64,000 nucleotides of DNA, taken from Chlorocebus sabaeus (Eukaryota > Chordata > Mammalia > Primates > Cercopithecidae). The translations under genes and the position numbers were made by a program. The stretch's first letter is position 1; each line of letters starts with the position of its first letter. Where the stretch lies: contig NW_027327442.1 of assembly GCF_047675955.1 (NCBI RefSeq), positions 62,001 to 126,000 of the forward strand, given 5' to 3'. Positions 24,901 to 38,168 of this stretch are shown here, piece after piece. The notes beneath the pieces are model-generated. The model saw only the letters and a program-made list of their open reading frames with translations, did no database searches and was not told the origin of the DNA.

Positions 24901-27900
24901 CACGAGAGCCCTCTATGGGCTTCCACATATCCCTTTACCAATTCCATAAGAACAGCCTTAGCGAAAGTCTTCTTGAAGGGAAGGATGTAACTCTGTGAGG
25001 TGAAGTAACAGAACACAGAGCAGTTTCTCAGAAAGCTTCTTTCCAGTTTTGAACCGAAGATAATTCCTTTTTCACCATAGCCCTCTATGGGCTTCCAAAT
25101 ATCCCTTTGCCAATTCCACAAGAACAGCCTTAGCGAAAGGCTTCTTGAAGGGAAAGATGTAACTCTGTGAGATGAATTAACAGAACACAGAGCAGTTTCT
25201 CAGAAAGCTTCTTTCCAGTTTTGAACGGAAGATATTTCCTTTTTCACCATAGCCCTCTATGGGCTTCCAAATATCCCTTTGCCAATTCCACAAGAACAGC
25301 CTTCGCGGAAGGCTTCTTGAAGGGAAAGATGTAACTCTGTGAGATGAATTAACAGAACACAGAGCAGTTTGTCAGAAAGCTTCTTTCCAGTTTTGAACGG
25401 AAGATATTTCCTTTTTCACCATAGCCCTCTATGTTCTTCCACATATCCCTTTACCAATTCCACAAGAACAGCCTTAGCGAAAGGCTTCTTGAAGGGAAAG
25501 ATGTAACTCTGTGTGGTCAATTAACAGAACACAGAGCAGTTTCTCAGAAAGCTTCTTTCCAGATTTGAACGGAAGATACTTCCTTTTTCACCATAGCCCT
25601 CTAAGGGCTTCCAAATATCCCTTTGCCAATTCCACAAGAACAGCCTTAGCGAAAGGCTTCTTGAAGGGAAAGATGTAACTCTGTGAGATGAATTAACAGA
25701 ACACAGAGCATTTTCTCAGAAAGCTTCTTTCCAGTTTTGAACGGAAGATATTTCCTTTTTCACCTTAGCCCTCTATAGGCTTCCAAATATCGCTTTGCCA
25801 AATCCACAAGAACAGCCTTAGCGAAAGGCTTCTTGAAGGGAAAGATGTAACTCTGTGAGATGAATTAACAGAACACAGAGCAGTTTCTCAGAAAGCTTCT
25901 TTCCAGTTTTGAACGGAAGATATTTCCTTTTTCACCATAGCCCTGTATGGGCTTCTACATATCCCTTTTCCAATTCCAAAGGAACAGCCTTAGCGAAAGG
26001 CTTCTTGAAGGGAAAGATGTAACTCTGTGAGGTGAATTAACAGAACACAGAGCAGTTTCTCAGAAAGCTTCTTTCCAGTTTTGAACGGAAGATACTTCCT
26101 TTTTCACCATAGCCGTCTATGGGCTTCCAAATATCCCTTTGCCAATTCCACAAGAACAGCCTTAGTGAAAGGCTTCTTGAAGGGAAAGATGTAACTCTGT
26201 GAGATGAATTAACGGAACACAGAGCAGTTTCTCAGAAAGTTTCTTTCCACTTTTGAACGGAAGATATTTCCTTTTTCACGAGAGCCCTCTATGGGCTTCC
26301 ACATATCCCTTTACCAATTCCATAAGAACAGCCTTAGCGAAAGGCTTCTTGAAGGGAAAGATGTAACTCTGTGAGGTGAAGTAACAGAACACAGAGCAGT
26401 TTCTCAGAAAGCTTCTTTCCAATTTTGAACCGAAGGTAATTCCTTTTTCACCATAGCCCTCTAAGGGCTTCCAAATATCCCTTTTCCATTTTCACAAGAA
26501 CAGCCTTAGGGAAAGGCTTCTTGAAGGGAAAGATGTAACTCTGTGAGATGAATTAACAGAACACAGAGCAGTTTCTCAGAAAGCTTCTTTCCAGTTTTGA
26601 ACGGAAGATATTTCCTTTTTCACCATAGCCGTCTATGGGCTTCTACATATCCCTTTTCCAATTCCACAGGAACAGCCTTAGCGAAAGGCTTCTTGAAGGG
26701 AAAGATGTAACTCTGTGAGGTGAATTAACAGAACACAGAGCAGTTTCTCAGAAAGCTTCTTTCCAGTTTTGAACGGAAGATACTTCCTTTTTCACCATAG
26801 CCCTTATGGGCTTCGAAATATCCCTTTGCCAATTCCACAAGAACAGCCTTAGCGAAAGGCTTCTTGAAGGGAAAGATGTAACTCTGTGAGATGAATTAAC
26901 AGAACACAGAGCAGTTTCTCAGAAAGCTTCTTTCCAGTTTTGAACGGAAGATATTTCCTTTTTCACGAGAGCCCTCTATGGGCTTCCACATATCCCTTTA
27001 CCAATTCCATAAGAACAGCCTTAGCGAAAGGCTTCTTGAAGGGAAAGATGTAACTCTGTGAGGTGAAGTAACAGAACACAGAGCAGTTTCTCAGAAAGCT
27101 TCTTTCCAGTTTTGAACCGAAGGTAATTCCTTTTTCACCATAGCCCTCTATGGGCTTCCAAATATCCCTTTGCCAATTCCACAAGAACAGCCTTAGCGAA
27201 AGGCTTCTTGAAGGGAAAGATGTAACTCTGTGAGATGAATTAACAGAACACAGAGCAGTTTGTCAGAAAGCTTCTTTCCAGTTTTGAACGGAAGATATTT
27301 CCTTTTTCACCTTAGCCCTCTATGGGCTTCCGCATATCCCTTTACCAATTCCACAAGAACAGCCTTAGCGAAAGGCTTCTTGAAGGGAAAGATGTAACTC
27401 TGTGAGGTCAATTAACAGAACACAGAGCAGTTTTTCAGAAAGCTTCTGTCCAGTTTTGAACGGAAGATACTTCCTTTTTCACCATAGCCCTCTAAGGGCT
27501 TCCAAATATCCCTTTGCCAATTCCACAAGAACAGCCATAGAGAAAGGCTTCTTGAAGGGAAAGATGTAACTCTGTGAGGTGAATTAACAGAACACAGAGC
27601 AGTTTCTCAGAAAGCTTCTTTCCAGTTTTGAAAGGAAGATATTTCCTTTTTCACCTTAGCCCTCGATGGGCTTCCAAATATCGCTTTGCCAATGCCACAA
27701 GAACAGCCTTAGCGAAAGGCTTCTTGAAGGGAAAGATGAAACTCTGTGAGATGAATTAACATAACACAGAGCAGTTTCTCAGAAAGCTTCTTTAAAGTTT
27801 TTAACGGAAGATATTTCCTTTTAAATATAGCACTCTAAGGGCTTCCAAATATCCCTTTGCCAATTCCACAAGAACAGCACTCGCGGAAGGCTTCTTAAAG

Positions 27901-28199
27901 GGAAAGATGTAACTCTATGAGATGAATTAACAGAACACAGAGCAGTTTCTCAGAGAGCTTCATTCCAGTTTTGAACGGAAGATATTTCCTTTTTCACCAT
28001 AGCCCTCTATGGGCTTTCACATATCCCTTTGCCAATTCCACAAGAACAGCCTTCGCGAAAGGCTTCTTGAAGGGAAAGATGTAAATCTGTGAGATGAATT
28101 AACAGAACACAAATCAGTTTCTATGAAAGCTTCTTCCCAGTTATGAATGGTAGATATTTCCTTTTTCACCATAGCCCTCTAAAGGCTTCCAAATATCAC
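21994..28199 (-). repeat. Heterogeneous monomers with recurrent CGAGAG dimers
   Basis: About 36 monomers of mixed type. Marked members include GTTATGAATGGTAGATATTTCC-type monomers at about 23378, 24707 and 28145, CCTTCGCGGAAGG monomers, and CACGAGAGCCC monomers starting at 24879, 26255 and 26942, each followed by a GAACCGAAG monomer. At about 27803 a monomer has TTCCTTTTAAATATAG, which destroys the pJ-alpha-type box. The order repeats only over one to four monomers. No gene or mobile element is seen; the only large irregularity is the short monomer at 24581. Confidence 0.75.
24581..24706 (-). repeat. Truncated 126-bp alphoid monomer (46-bp internal deletion)
   Basis: The spacing from GAACGG at 24581 to the next GAATGG at 24707 is 126 bp rather than 172. 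GGCTTCTT is joined straight to CAGTTTCTCAG, removing exactly the 46 bases that run from GAAGGG to ACAGAG in a standard monomer. There is at most one base of microhomology at the join. It is the only large loss of register I found in the window, and it shifts all downstream monomers by 46 bp relative to a perfect ladder. It also accidentally opens a plus-strand reading frame of 79 codons, which I regard as meaningless. Confidence 0.9.
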
Positions 28200-31100
28200 T
28201 TTGCCAATTTCACAAGAACAGCCTTAGCGAAAGGCTGCTTGAAGGGAAAGATGTAACTCTGTGAGATGAATTAACAGAACAGAGAGCAGTTTCTCAGAAA
28301 GCTTCTTTCCACATTTGAAGGGAAGATATTTCCTTTTTCACGAGAGCCCTCTATGGGCTTCCACATATCCCTTTACCAATTCCATAAGAACAGCCTTAGC
28401 GAAAGGCTTCTTGATGGGAAAGATGTAACTCTGTGAGGTGAAGTAACAGAACACAGAGCAGTTTCTCAGAAAGCTTCTTTCCAGTTTTGAACCGAAGATA
28501 ATTCCTTTTTCACCATAGCCCTCTATGGGCTTCCAAATATCCCTTTGCCAATTTCACAAGAACAGCCTTAGCGAAAGGCTTCTCGAAGGGAAAGATGTAC
28601 CTCTGTGAGATGAATTAACAGAACACAGAGCAGTTTCTCAGTAAGCTTCTTTCCAGTTTTGAACGGAAGATATTTCCTTTTTCACCGTAGCCCTCTATGG
28701 GCTTCCAAATATCCCTTTGCCAATTCCACAAGAACAGCCTTCGCGGAAGGCTTCTTGAAGGGAAAGATGTAACTCTGTGAGATGAATTAACAGAACACAG
28801 AGCATTTTCTCAGAAAGCTTCTTTCCAGTTTTGAACGGAAGATATTTCCTTTTTCACCTTAGCCCTCTATGGGCTTCCAATTATCGCTTTGCCAAATCCA
28901 CAGGAACAGCCTTAGCGAAAGGCTTCTTGAAGGGAAAGATGTAACTCTGTGAGATGAATTAACAGAACACAGAGCAGTTTCTCAGAAAGCTTCTTTCCAG
29001 TTTTGAACGGAAGATATTTCCTTTTTCACCATAGCCCTCTATGGGCTTCTACATATCCCTTTTCCAATTCCACAGGAACAGCCTTAGCGAAAGGCTTCTT
29101 GAAGGGAAAGATATAACTCTGTGAGGTGAATTAACAGAACACAGAGCAGTTTCTCAGAAAGCTTCTTTCCAGTTTTGAACGGAAGATACTTCCTTTTTCA
29201 CCATAGCCCTCTATGGGCTTCCAAATATCCCTTTGCCAATTCCACAAGAACAGCCTTAGCGTAAGGCTTCTTGAAGGGAAAGATGTAACTCTGTGAGATG
29301 AATTAACAGAACACAGAGCAGCTTCTCAGAAAGCTTCTTTCCACTTTTGAACGGAAGATATTTCCTTTTTCACGAGAGCCCTCTATGGGCTTCCACATAT
29401 CCCTTTACCAATTCCATAAGAACAGTCTTAGCGAAAGGCTTCTTGAAGGGAAAGATGTAACTCTGGGAGGTGAAGTAACAGAACACAGAGCAGTTTCTCA
29501 GAAAGGTTCTTTCCAGTTTTGAACCGAAGGTAATTCCTTTTTCACCATAGCCCTCTATGGGCTTCCAAATATCCCTTTGCCCATTCCACAAGAACAGCCT
29601 TAGCGAAAGGCTTCTTTAAGGGAAAGATGTAACTCTGTGAGATGAATTAACAGAACACAGAGCAGTTTCTCAGAAAGCTTCTTTGCAGTTTTGAACGGAA
29701 GATATTTCCTTTTTCACCATAGCCCTCTATGGGCTTCCAAATATCTCTTTGCCAATCCCACAAGAACAGCCTTAGCGAAAGGTTTCTTGAAGGGAAAGAT
29801 GTAACTCTGTGAGATGAATTAACAGAACACACAGCAGTTTCTCAGAAAGCTTCTTTCCAGTTTTGAACGGAAGATAATTCCTTTTTCACCATAGCCCTCT
29901 ATGGGCTTCCAATTATCCCTTTGCCAATTCCACAAGAACAGCCTTAGCGAAAGACTTCAAGAAGGGAACGATGTAACTCTCTGAGATGAATTAACAGAAC
30001 ACAGAGCAGTTTCTCAGAAAGCTTCTTTCCAGTATTGAACGGAAGATATTTCCTTTTTCACCATAGCCCTCTATGGGCTTCCACATATCACTTTGCCAAT
30101 TCCACAAGAACAGCCTAAGCGAAAGGCTTCCTGAAGGGAAAGATGTAACTCTGTGAGGTGAATTAACAGAACACAGAGCAGTTTCTCAGAAAGCTTCTTT
30201 CCATTTTTGAACGGAAGATACTTCCTTTTTCACCATAGCCCTCTATGGGCTTCCAAATATCCCTTTGCCATTTTCACAAGAACAGACTTAGCGAATTCTT
30301 CTTGAAGGGAAAGATGTAACTCTGTGAGATGAATTAACAGAACACAGAGCAGTTTGTCAGAAAGCTTCTTTGCAGTTTTGAACGGAACATATTTCCTTTT
30401 TCACCATAGCCCTCTATGGGCTTCCAAATATCACTTTGCCAATTCCACAAGAACAGCCTTAGCGAAAGGCTTCCTGAAGGGAAAGATGTAACTCTCTGAG
30501 ATAAATTAACAGAACACATAGCAGTTTCTCAGAAAGCTTCTTTCCAGTTTTGAACGGAAGATATTTCCTTTTTCACTATAGCCCTCTAAAATCTTCCAAA
30601 TATCACTTTGCCAATTCCACAAGAACAGCCTTCGCGGAAGGTTTCTTGAAGGGAAAGATGTAACTCTGTGAGATGAATTAACAGAACACACAGCAGTTTC
30701 TCAGAAAGCTTCTTTCCAGTTTTGAACGGAAGCTATTTCCTTTTTCACCATAGCCCTCTATGGGCTTCCACATATCCCTTTACCAATTCCACAATAACAG
30801 CCTTAGCGAAGGGCTTCTTGAAGGGAAAGATGTAACTCTGTGAGATGAATTAACAGAACACATTGCAGTTTCTCAGAAAGCTTCTTTGCCGTTTTGAACG
30901 GAAGATATTTCGTTTTTCACCATAGCCCTCTATGGGCTTCCAAATATCACTTTGCCAATTCCACAAGAACAGCCTTAGCGAAAGGCTTCTTGAAGGGAAA
31001 GATGTAACTCTGTGAGATGAATTAACAGAACACAGAGCAGTTTCTCAGAAAGCTTCTTTCCAGTTTTGAACGGAAGATATTTCCTTTTTCATCTTAGCCC

Positions 31101-31575
31101 TCTATGGGCTTCCAAATATCCCTTAGCCAATTCCACAAGAACAGCCTTAGCGAAATGCTTCTTGAAGGGAAAGATGTAACTCTGTGAGGTGAATTAACAC
31201 AACACAGAGCAGTTTCTCAGAAAGCTTCTTTCCAGTTTTGAACGGAAGATATTTCCTTTTTCACCATAGCCCTCTAAGGGCTTCCACATATCCCTTTACC
31301 AATTCCACAAGAAAAGCCTTAGCGAAAGGCTTCTTGAAGGGAAAGATGTAACTCTGTGAGGTCAATTAACAGAACACAGAGCAGTTTCTCAGAAAGCTTC
31401 TTTCCAGTTTTGAACGGAAGATACTTCCTTTTTCACCATAGCCCTCAAAGGGCTTCCAAATATCCCTTTGCCAATTCCACAAGAAGAGCCTTAGCGAAAG
31501 GCTTCTTGAAGGGAAAGATGTAACTCTGTGAGATGAATTAACAGAACACAGAGCAGTTTCTCAGAAAGCTTCTTT
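28200..31575 (-). repeat. Duplication delta, copy 1 (partner 38169-41199)
   Basis: Roughly 3.4 kb (about 20 monomers) that recurs about 9.6-10 kb to the right in slightly shorter form. Shared rare markers are GGCTGCTTGAAG, CAGAGAGCAG with CACATTTGAAGGG, TCAGTAAGC, GCGTAAGGC, ACTTCAAGAAGGG, GCGAATTCTTCTTG, ACACATTGCAG and CCTCAAAGGGC. This copy holds two monomers missing from the other, near 28802-28980 and 30040-30215. It lies directly left of the ten-monomer repeat that starts at 31756. Confidence 0.85.
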
Positions 31576-31755
31576 CCAGTTTTGAACGGAAGATATTTCC
31601 TTTTTCACCTTAGCCCTCTATGGGCTTTGAAATATCGCTTTGCCAATTCCACAAGAACAGCCTTAGCGAAAGGCTTCTTAAAGGGAAAGATGTAACTCTG
31701 TGAGATGAATTAAGAGAACACAGAGCAGTTTGTCAGAAAGCTTCTTTCCAGTTTG

Positions 31756-32442
31756 GAACGGAAGATATTTCCTTTTTCACCATAGCCCTCTATGGGCTTC
31801 CACATATCCCTTTTCCAATTCCACAGGAACAGCCTTAGCGAAAGGCTTCTTGAAGGGAAAGATGTAACTCTGTGAGGTGAATTAACAGAACACAGAGCAG
31901 TTTCTCAGAAAGCTTCTTTCAAGTTTTGAACGGAAGATACTTCGTTTTTCACCATAGCCCTCTAAGGGATTCCAAATATCCCTTTGCCAATTCCACAAGA
32001 ACAGCCTTATCGAAAGGCTTCATGAAGGGAAATATGTAACTCTGTGAGATGAATTTACAGAACACAGAGCAGTTTCTCAGAAAGCTTCTTTCCACTTTTG
32101 AACGGAAGATACTTCATTTTCACGAGAGCCCTCTATGGGCTTCCAAATATCCCTTTACCAATTCCATAAGAACAGCCTTAGCGAAAGGCTTCTTGAAGGG
32201 AAAGATGTAACTCTGTGAGGTTAAGTAACAGAACACAGAGCAGTTTCTCAGAAAACTTCTTTCCAGTTTTGAACCGAAGATAATTCCTTTTTCACCATAG
32301 CCCTCTATGGGCTTCCAAATATCCCTTTGCCAATTCCACAAGAACAGCCTTAGCGAAAGGCTTCCTGAAGGGAAAGATGTAACTCTGCGAGATTAATTAA
32401 CAGAACACAGAGCAGTTTCTCATAAATCTTCTTTCCAGTTTT
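31756..32442 (-). repeat. Partial unit (d-e-f-g) of the 1719-bp higher-order repeat
   Basis: Four monomers: d (TTTGGAACGG), e (TTCAAGTTTTGAACGG with CGTTTTTCACC), f (CTTCATTTTCACGAGAGCCC) and g (GAACCGAAGATAATT). Types h, i and j are absent, and g passes within its length into the j-type tail (CTTCCTGAAGGG, CTGCGAGATTAATTAAC). Hence the distance from this d to the next is 1203 bp (seven monomers) instead of 1719. It is best explained as a three-monomer deletion derivative. Confidence 0.85.
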
Positions 32443-34161
32443 GAACGGAAGTTATTTCCTTTTTCACCATAGACCTCTATGGGCTTCTAATTTTCCCTTT
32501 GCCAATTCCACAAGAACAGCCTTAGCGAAAGACTTCTTGAAGGGAAAGATGTAACTCTGTGAGATGAATTAACAGAACACAGAGCAGTTTCTCAGAAAGC
32601 TTCTTTAAAGTTTTGAACGGATGATATTTCCTTTTTCACCATACCCCTCTATGGGCTTCCACATATCCCTTTGCCAATTCCACAAGAACAGCCTTAGCGA
32701 AAGGCTTCTTGAAGGGAAAGATGTAACTCTGTGAGATGAATTAACAGAACACAGAGCAGTTTCTCAGAAAGCTTCTTTCCAGTTTTGAACGGAAGATATT
32801 TCCTTTTTCACCATAGCCCTCTATGGGCTTCCACATATCCCTTTACCAATTCCACAAGAACAGCCTTAGCGAAAGGCTTCTTGAAGGGAAAGATGTAACT
32901 CTGTGAGATGAATTAAGAGAACACAGAGCAGTTTGTCAGAAACCTTCTTTCCAGTTTGGAACGGAAGATATTTCCTTTTTCACCATAGCCCTCTATGGGC
33001 TTCCACATATCCCTTTTCCAATTCCACAGGAACAGCCTTAGCGAAAGGCTTCTTGAAGGGAAAGATGTAACTCTGTGAGGTGAATTAACAGAACACAGAG
33101 CAGTTTCTCAGAAAGCTTCTTTCAAGTTTTGAACGGAAGATATTTCGTTTTTCACCATAGCCCTCTAAGGGCTTCCAAATATCCCTTTGCCAATTCCACA
33201 AGAACAGCCTTATCGAAAGGCTTCATGAAGGGAAAGATGTAACTCTGTGAGATGAATTTACAGAACACAGAGCAGTTTCTCAGAAAGCTTCTTTCCACTT
33301 TTGAACGGAAGATACTTCATTTTCACGAGAGCCCTCTATGGGCTTCCAAATATCCCTTTACCAATTCCATAAGAACAGCCTTAGCGAAAGGCTTCTTGAA
33401 GGGAAAGATGTAACTCTGTGAGGTTAAGTAACAGAACACAGAGCAGTTTCTCAGAAAACTTCTTTCCAGTTTTGAACCGAAGATAATTCCTTTTTCACCA
33501 TAGCCCTCTATGGGCTTCCAAATATCCCTTTGCCAATTCCACAAGAACAGCCTTAGCGAAAGGCTTCTTGAAGGGAAAGATGTAACTCTGTGAGATGAAT
33601 TAACAGAACACAGAGCAGTTTCTCAGAAAGCTTCTTTGCAGTTTTGAACGGAAGATATTTCCTTTTTCACCATAGCCCTCTATGGGCTTCCAAATATCAC
33701 TTTGCCAATTCCACAAGAACAGCCTTAGCGAAAGGCTTCTTGAAGGGAAAGATGTAACTCTGTGAGATGAATTAACAGAACACAGAGCAGTTTCTCAGAA
33801 AGCTTCTTTCCAGTTTTGAACGGAAGATATTTCCTTTTTCACCTTAGCCCTCTATGGGCTTCCAAATATCCCTTTGCCAATTCCTCAAGAACAGCCTTAG
33901 CGAAAGGCTTCTTGAAGGGAAAGATGTAACTCTGTGAGGTGAATTAACAGAACACAGAGCAGTTTCTCAGAAAGCTTCTTTCCAGTATTGAACGGAAGAT
34001 ATTTCCTTTTTCACCATAGCCCTGTATGGGCTTCCAAATATCACTTTGCCAATTCCACAAGAACAGCCTTAGCGAAAGGCTTCCTGAAGGGAAAGATGTA
34101 ACTCTGCGAGATTAATTAACAGAACACAGAGCAGTTTCTCATAAACCTTCTTTCCAGTTTT
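32443..34161 (-). repeat. Ten-monomer higher-order repeat, full copy 1 (1719 bp)
   Basis: Order a-b-c-d-e-f-g-h-i-j. Markers: a, GTTATTTCC with CATAGACCTC; b, GAACGGATGATATTTCC with CATACCCC; c, plain; d, TTTGGAACGG; e, GTTTTTCACC; f, CACGAGAGCCC and one base short; g, GAACCGAAG; h, TTTGCAG-preceded; i, CACCTTAGCC with TTCCTCAAG; j, CAGTATTGAACGG with CCCTGTATGGG and CTGCGAGATTAATT. The lost base in f makes the unit 1719 rather than 1720 bp. It matches copy 2 with only scattered single-base differences. Confidence 0.9.
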
Positions 34162-35880
34162 GAACGGAAGTTATTTCCTTTTTCACCATAGACCTCTATG
34201 GGCTTCTAATTATCCCTTTGCCAATTCCACAAGAACAGCCTTAGCGAAAGACTTCTTGAAGGGAAAGATGTAACTCTGTGAGATGAATTAACAGAACACA
34301 GAGCAGTTTCTCAGAAAGCTTCTTTAAAGTTTTGAACGGATGATATTTCCTTTTTCACCATACCCCTCTATGGGCTTCCACATATCCCTTTGCCAATTCC
34401 ACAAGAACAGCCTTAGCGAAAGGCTTCTTGAAGGGAAAGATGTAACTCTGTGAGATGAATTAACAGAACACAGAGCAGTTTCTCAGAAAGCTTCTTTCCA
34501 GTTTTGAACGGAAGATATTTCCTTTTTCACCATAGCCCTCTATGGGCTTCCACATATCCCTTTACCAATTCCACAAGAACAGCCTTAGCGAAAGGCTTCT
34601 TGAAGGGAAAGATGTAACTCTGTGAGATGAATTAAGAGAACACAGAGCAGTTTGTCAGAAACCTTCTTTCCAGTTTGGAAAGGAAGATATTTCCTTTTTC
34701 ACCATAGCCCTCTATGGGCTTCCACATATCCCTTTTCCAATTCCACAGGAACAGCCTTAGCGAAAGGCTTCTTGAAGGGAAAGATGTAACTCTGTGAGGT
34801 GAATTAACAGAACACAGAGCAGTTTCTCAGAAAGCTTCTTTCAAGTTTTGAACGGAAGATACTTCGTTTTTCACCATAGCCCTCTAAGGGCTTCCAAATA
34901 TCCCTTTGCCAATTCCACAAGAACAGCCTTATCGAAAGGCTTCATGAAGGGAAAGATGTAACTCTGTGAGATGAATTTACAGAACACAGAGCAGTTTCTC
35001 AGAAAGCTTCTTTCCACTTTTGAACGGAAGATACTTCATTTTCACGAGAGCCCTCTATGGGCTTCCAAATATCCCTTTACCAATTCCATAAGAACAGCCT
35101 TAGCGAAAGGCTTCTTGAAGGGAAAGATGTAACTCTGTGAGGTTAAGTAACAGAACACAGAGCAGTTTCTCAGAAAACTTCTTTCCAGTTTTGAACCGAA
35201 GATAATTCCTTTTTCACCATAGCCCTCTATGGGCTTCCAAATATCCCTTTGCCAATTCCACAAGAACAGCCTTAGCGAAAGGCTTCTTGAAGGGAAAGAT
35301 GTAACTCTGTGAGATGAATTAACAGAACACAGAGCAGTTTCTCAGAAAGCTTCTTTGCAGTTTTGAACGGAAGATATTTCCCTTTTCACCATAGCCCTCT
35401 ATGGGCTTCCAAATATCACTTTGCCAATTCCACAAGAACAGCCTTAGCGAAAGGCTTCTTGAAGGGAAAGATGTAACTCTGTGAGATGAATTAACAGAAC
35501 ACAGAGCAGTTTCTCAGAAAGCTTCTTTCCAGTTTTGAACGGAAGATATTTCCTTTTTCACCTTAGCCCTCTATGGGCTTCCAAATATCCCTTTGCCAAT
35601 TCCTCAAGAACAGCCTTAGCGAAAGGCTTCTTGAAGGGAAAGATGTAACTCTGTGAGGTGAATTAACAGAACACAGAGCAGTTTCTCAGAAAGCTTCTTT
35701 CCAGTATTGAACGGAAGATATTTCCTTTTTCACCATAGCCCTGTATGGGCTTCCAAATATCACTTTGCCAATTCCACAAGAACAGCCTTAGCGAAAGGCT
35801 TCCTGAAGGGAAAGATGTAACTCTGCGAGATTAATTAACAGAACACAGAGCAGTTTCTCATAAATCTTCTTTCCAGTTTT
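34162..35880 (-). repeat. Ten-monomer higher-order repeat, full copy 2 (1719 bp)
   Basis: Same order and length as copy 1. Private changes are few: AATTATCCC here against AATTTTCCC in a, GGAAAGGAAG against GGAACGGAAG in d, GATACTTCG against GATATTTCG in e. A minus-strand reading frame of 73 codons at the f-g junction is identical in predicted protein in the three copies (32120, 33323, 35042), which reflects recent duplication rather than coding. Confidence 0.9.
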
Positions 35881-36396
35881 GAACGGAAGTTATTTCCTTT
35901 TTCACCATAGACCTCTATGGGCTTCTAATTATCCCTTTGCCAATTCCACAAGAACAGCCTTAGCGAAAGACTTCTTGAAGGGAAAGATGTAACTCTGTGA
36001 GATGAATTAACAGAACACAGAGCAGTTTCTCAGAAAGCTTCTTTAAAGTTTTGAACGGATGATATTTCCTTTTTCACCATACCCCTCTATGGGCTTCCAC
36101 ATATCCCTTTGCCAATTCCACAAGAACAGCCTTAGCGAAAGGCTTCTTGAAGGGAAAGATGTAACTCTGTGAGATGAATTAACAGAACACAGAGCAGTTT
36201 CTCAGAAAGCTTCTTTCCAGTTTTGAACGGAAGATATTTCCTTTTTCACCATAGCCCTCTATGGGCTTCCACATATCCCTTTACCAATTCCACAAGAACA
36301 GCCTTAGCGAAAGGCTTCTTGAAGGGAAAGATGTAACTCTGTGAGATGAATTAACAGAACACAGAGCAGTTTCTCAGAAAGCTTCTTTCCAGTTTT
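35881..36396 (-). repeat. Partial third copy (a-b-c) of the 1719-bp repeat
   Basis: Monomers a, b and c follow in order from 35881, 36053 and 36225. At 36397, where d (TTTGGAACGG) is expected, the sequence switches to an unrelated monomer type with CAGCCTAAGCG. The higher-order run therefore comprises about 2.7 units in all, 31756-36396. Confidence 0.88.
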
Positions 36397-38168
36397 GAAC
36401 GGAAGATATTTCCTTTTTCACCATAGCCCTCTATGGGCTTCCAAATATCACTTTGCCAATTCCACAAGAACAGCCTAAGCGAAAGGCTTCTTGAAGGGAA
36501 AGATGTAACTCAGTGAGATGAATTAACAGAACACAGATCAGTTTCTCAGAAAGCTTCTTTCCAGTTTTGAACGGAAGATATTTCCTTTTTCACCATAGCC
36601 CTCTATGGGCTTCCAAATATCCCTTTGCCAATTCCACAAGAACAGCCTTCGCGGAAGACTTCTTGAAGGGAAAGTTGTAACTCTGTGAGATGAATTAACA
36701 GAACACAGAGCAGTTTCTCAGAAAGCTTTTTCCCAGTTTGGAACGGAATATATTTCCTTTTTCACCATAGCCCTCTATGGGCTTCCACATATCCCTTTAC
36801 CAATTCCACCAGAACAGCCTTAACGAAAGGCTTCTTGAAGGGAAAGATGTAACACTGTGAGGTCAATTAACAGAACACAGAGCAGTTTCTCAGAAAGCTT
36901 CTTTCCAGTTTTGAACGGAAGATAATTCCTTTTCCACCATAGCCCTCTAAGGGCTTCCAAATATCCCTTTGCCAATCCCACAAGAACAGCCTTAGCGAAA
37001 GGCTTCTTGAAGGGAAAGACGTAACCCTGTGACATGAATTTACAGAACACAGAGCAGTTTCTCAGAGAGCTTCTTTCCAGTTTTGAATGGAAGATATTTC
37101 CTTTTTCACCGTAGCCGTCTATGGGCTTTAAATATCACTTTGTCAATTTCACAAGAACAGCCTTAGCGAAAGGCTTCTTGAACCTAAAGATGTAATTCTG
37201 TGAGGTGAATTAACAGAACACAGAGCAGTTTCTCAGAAAGCTTCTTCACAGTTTTGAACGGAAGATACTTCCTTTTTCACCATAGCCCTCTATGGGCTTC
37301 CAAATATCCCTTTGCCAATTCCACAAGAACAGCGTTAGCGAAAGACTTCTTGAAGGGAAAGATGTAACTCTGTGAGATGAATTAACTGAACACAGAGCAG
37401 TTTCTCAGAAAGCTTCTTTGCCGTTTTGAACGGAAGATATTTCCTTTTTCACCATAGCCCTCTATGGGCTTCCAAATATCACTTTGCCAATTCCACAAGA
37501 ACAGCCTTAGCGAAAGGCTTCTTGAAGGGAAAGATGTAACTATGTGAGATGAATTAACAGAACACAGAGCAGTTTCTCAGAAAGCTTCTTTCCAGTTTTG
37601 AACGGAAGATACTTCCTTTTTCACCATAGCCCTCTATGGGCTTCCAAATATCCCTTTGCCAATTCCACAAGAACAGCCTTAGCGAAAGGCTTCTTGAAGG
37701 GAAAGATGTAACTCTGTGAGGTGAATTAACAGAACACAGAGCAGTTTCTCAGAAAGCTTCTTTCCAGTTTTGAACGGAAGATATTTCCTTTTTCACCTTA
37801 GCCCTATATGGGCTTCGAAATATCGCTTTGCCAATTCCAAAGAACAGCCTTAGCGAAAGGCTTCTTGAAGGGAAAGATGTAACTCTGTGAGATGAATTAG
37901 CAGAACACAGAGCAGTTTCTCAGAAAGCTTCTTTCCGGTTTTGAACGGAAGATAATTCCTTTTTCACCATAGCCCTCTATGGGCTTTCAATTATCCCTTT
38001 GCCAATTCCACAAGAACAGCCTTCGCGGAAGGTTTCTTGAAGGGAAAGATGTAACTCTGTGAGATGAATTAACAGAACACAGAGCAGTTTCTCAGAAAGC
38101 TTCTTTCCAGTTTTGAATGGAAGATATTTCCTTTTTCACCGTAGCTGTCTATGGGCTTTAAATATCAC
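36397..38168 (-). repeat. Linking monomers, including an early L-M-C-D-N run
   Basis: About ten monomers. From 36741 the order is L (GGAATATATTTCC, CCTTAACGAAAGG), an M/B-like monomer (CTCTAAGGGC, GTGACATGAATTTAC), C' (GTAGCCGTCTATGGGCTTTAAATA, GAACCTAAAG), D (TTCTTCACAG, GCGTTAGCG) and N (TTTGCCGTTTTGAACGG). The same five-monomer order recurs at 41380 and again at 54959 and 56677 in the right-hand mosaic, so this is the leftmost appearance of that cassette. A second C-like monomer is at about 38115. Confidence 0.8.
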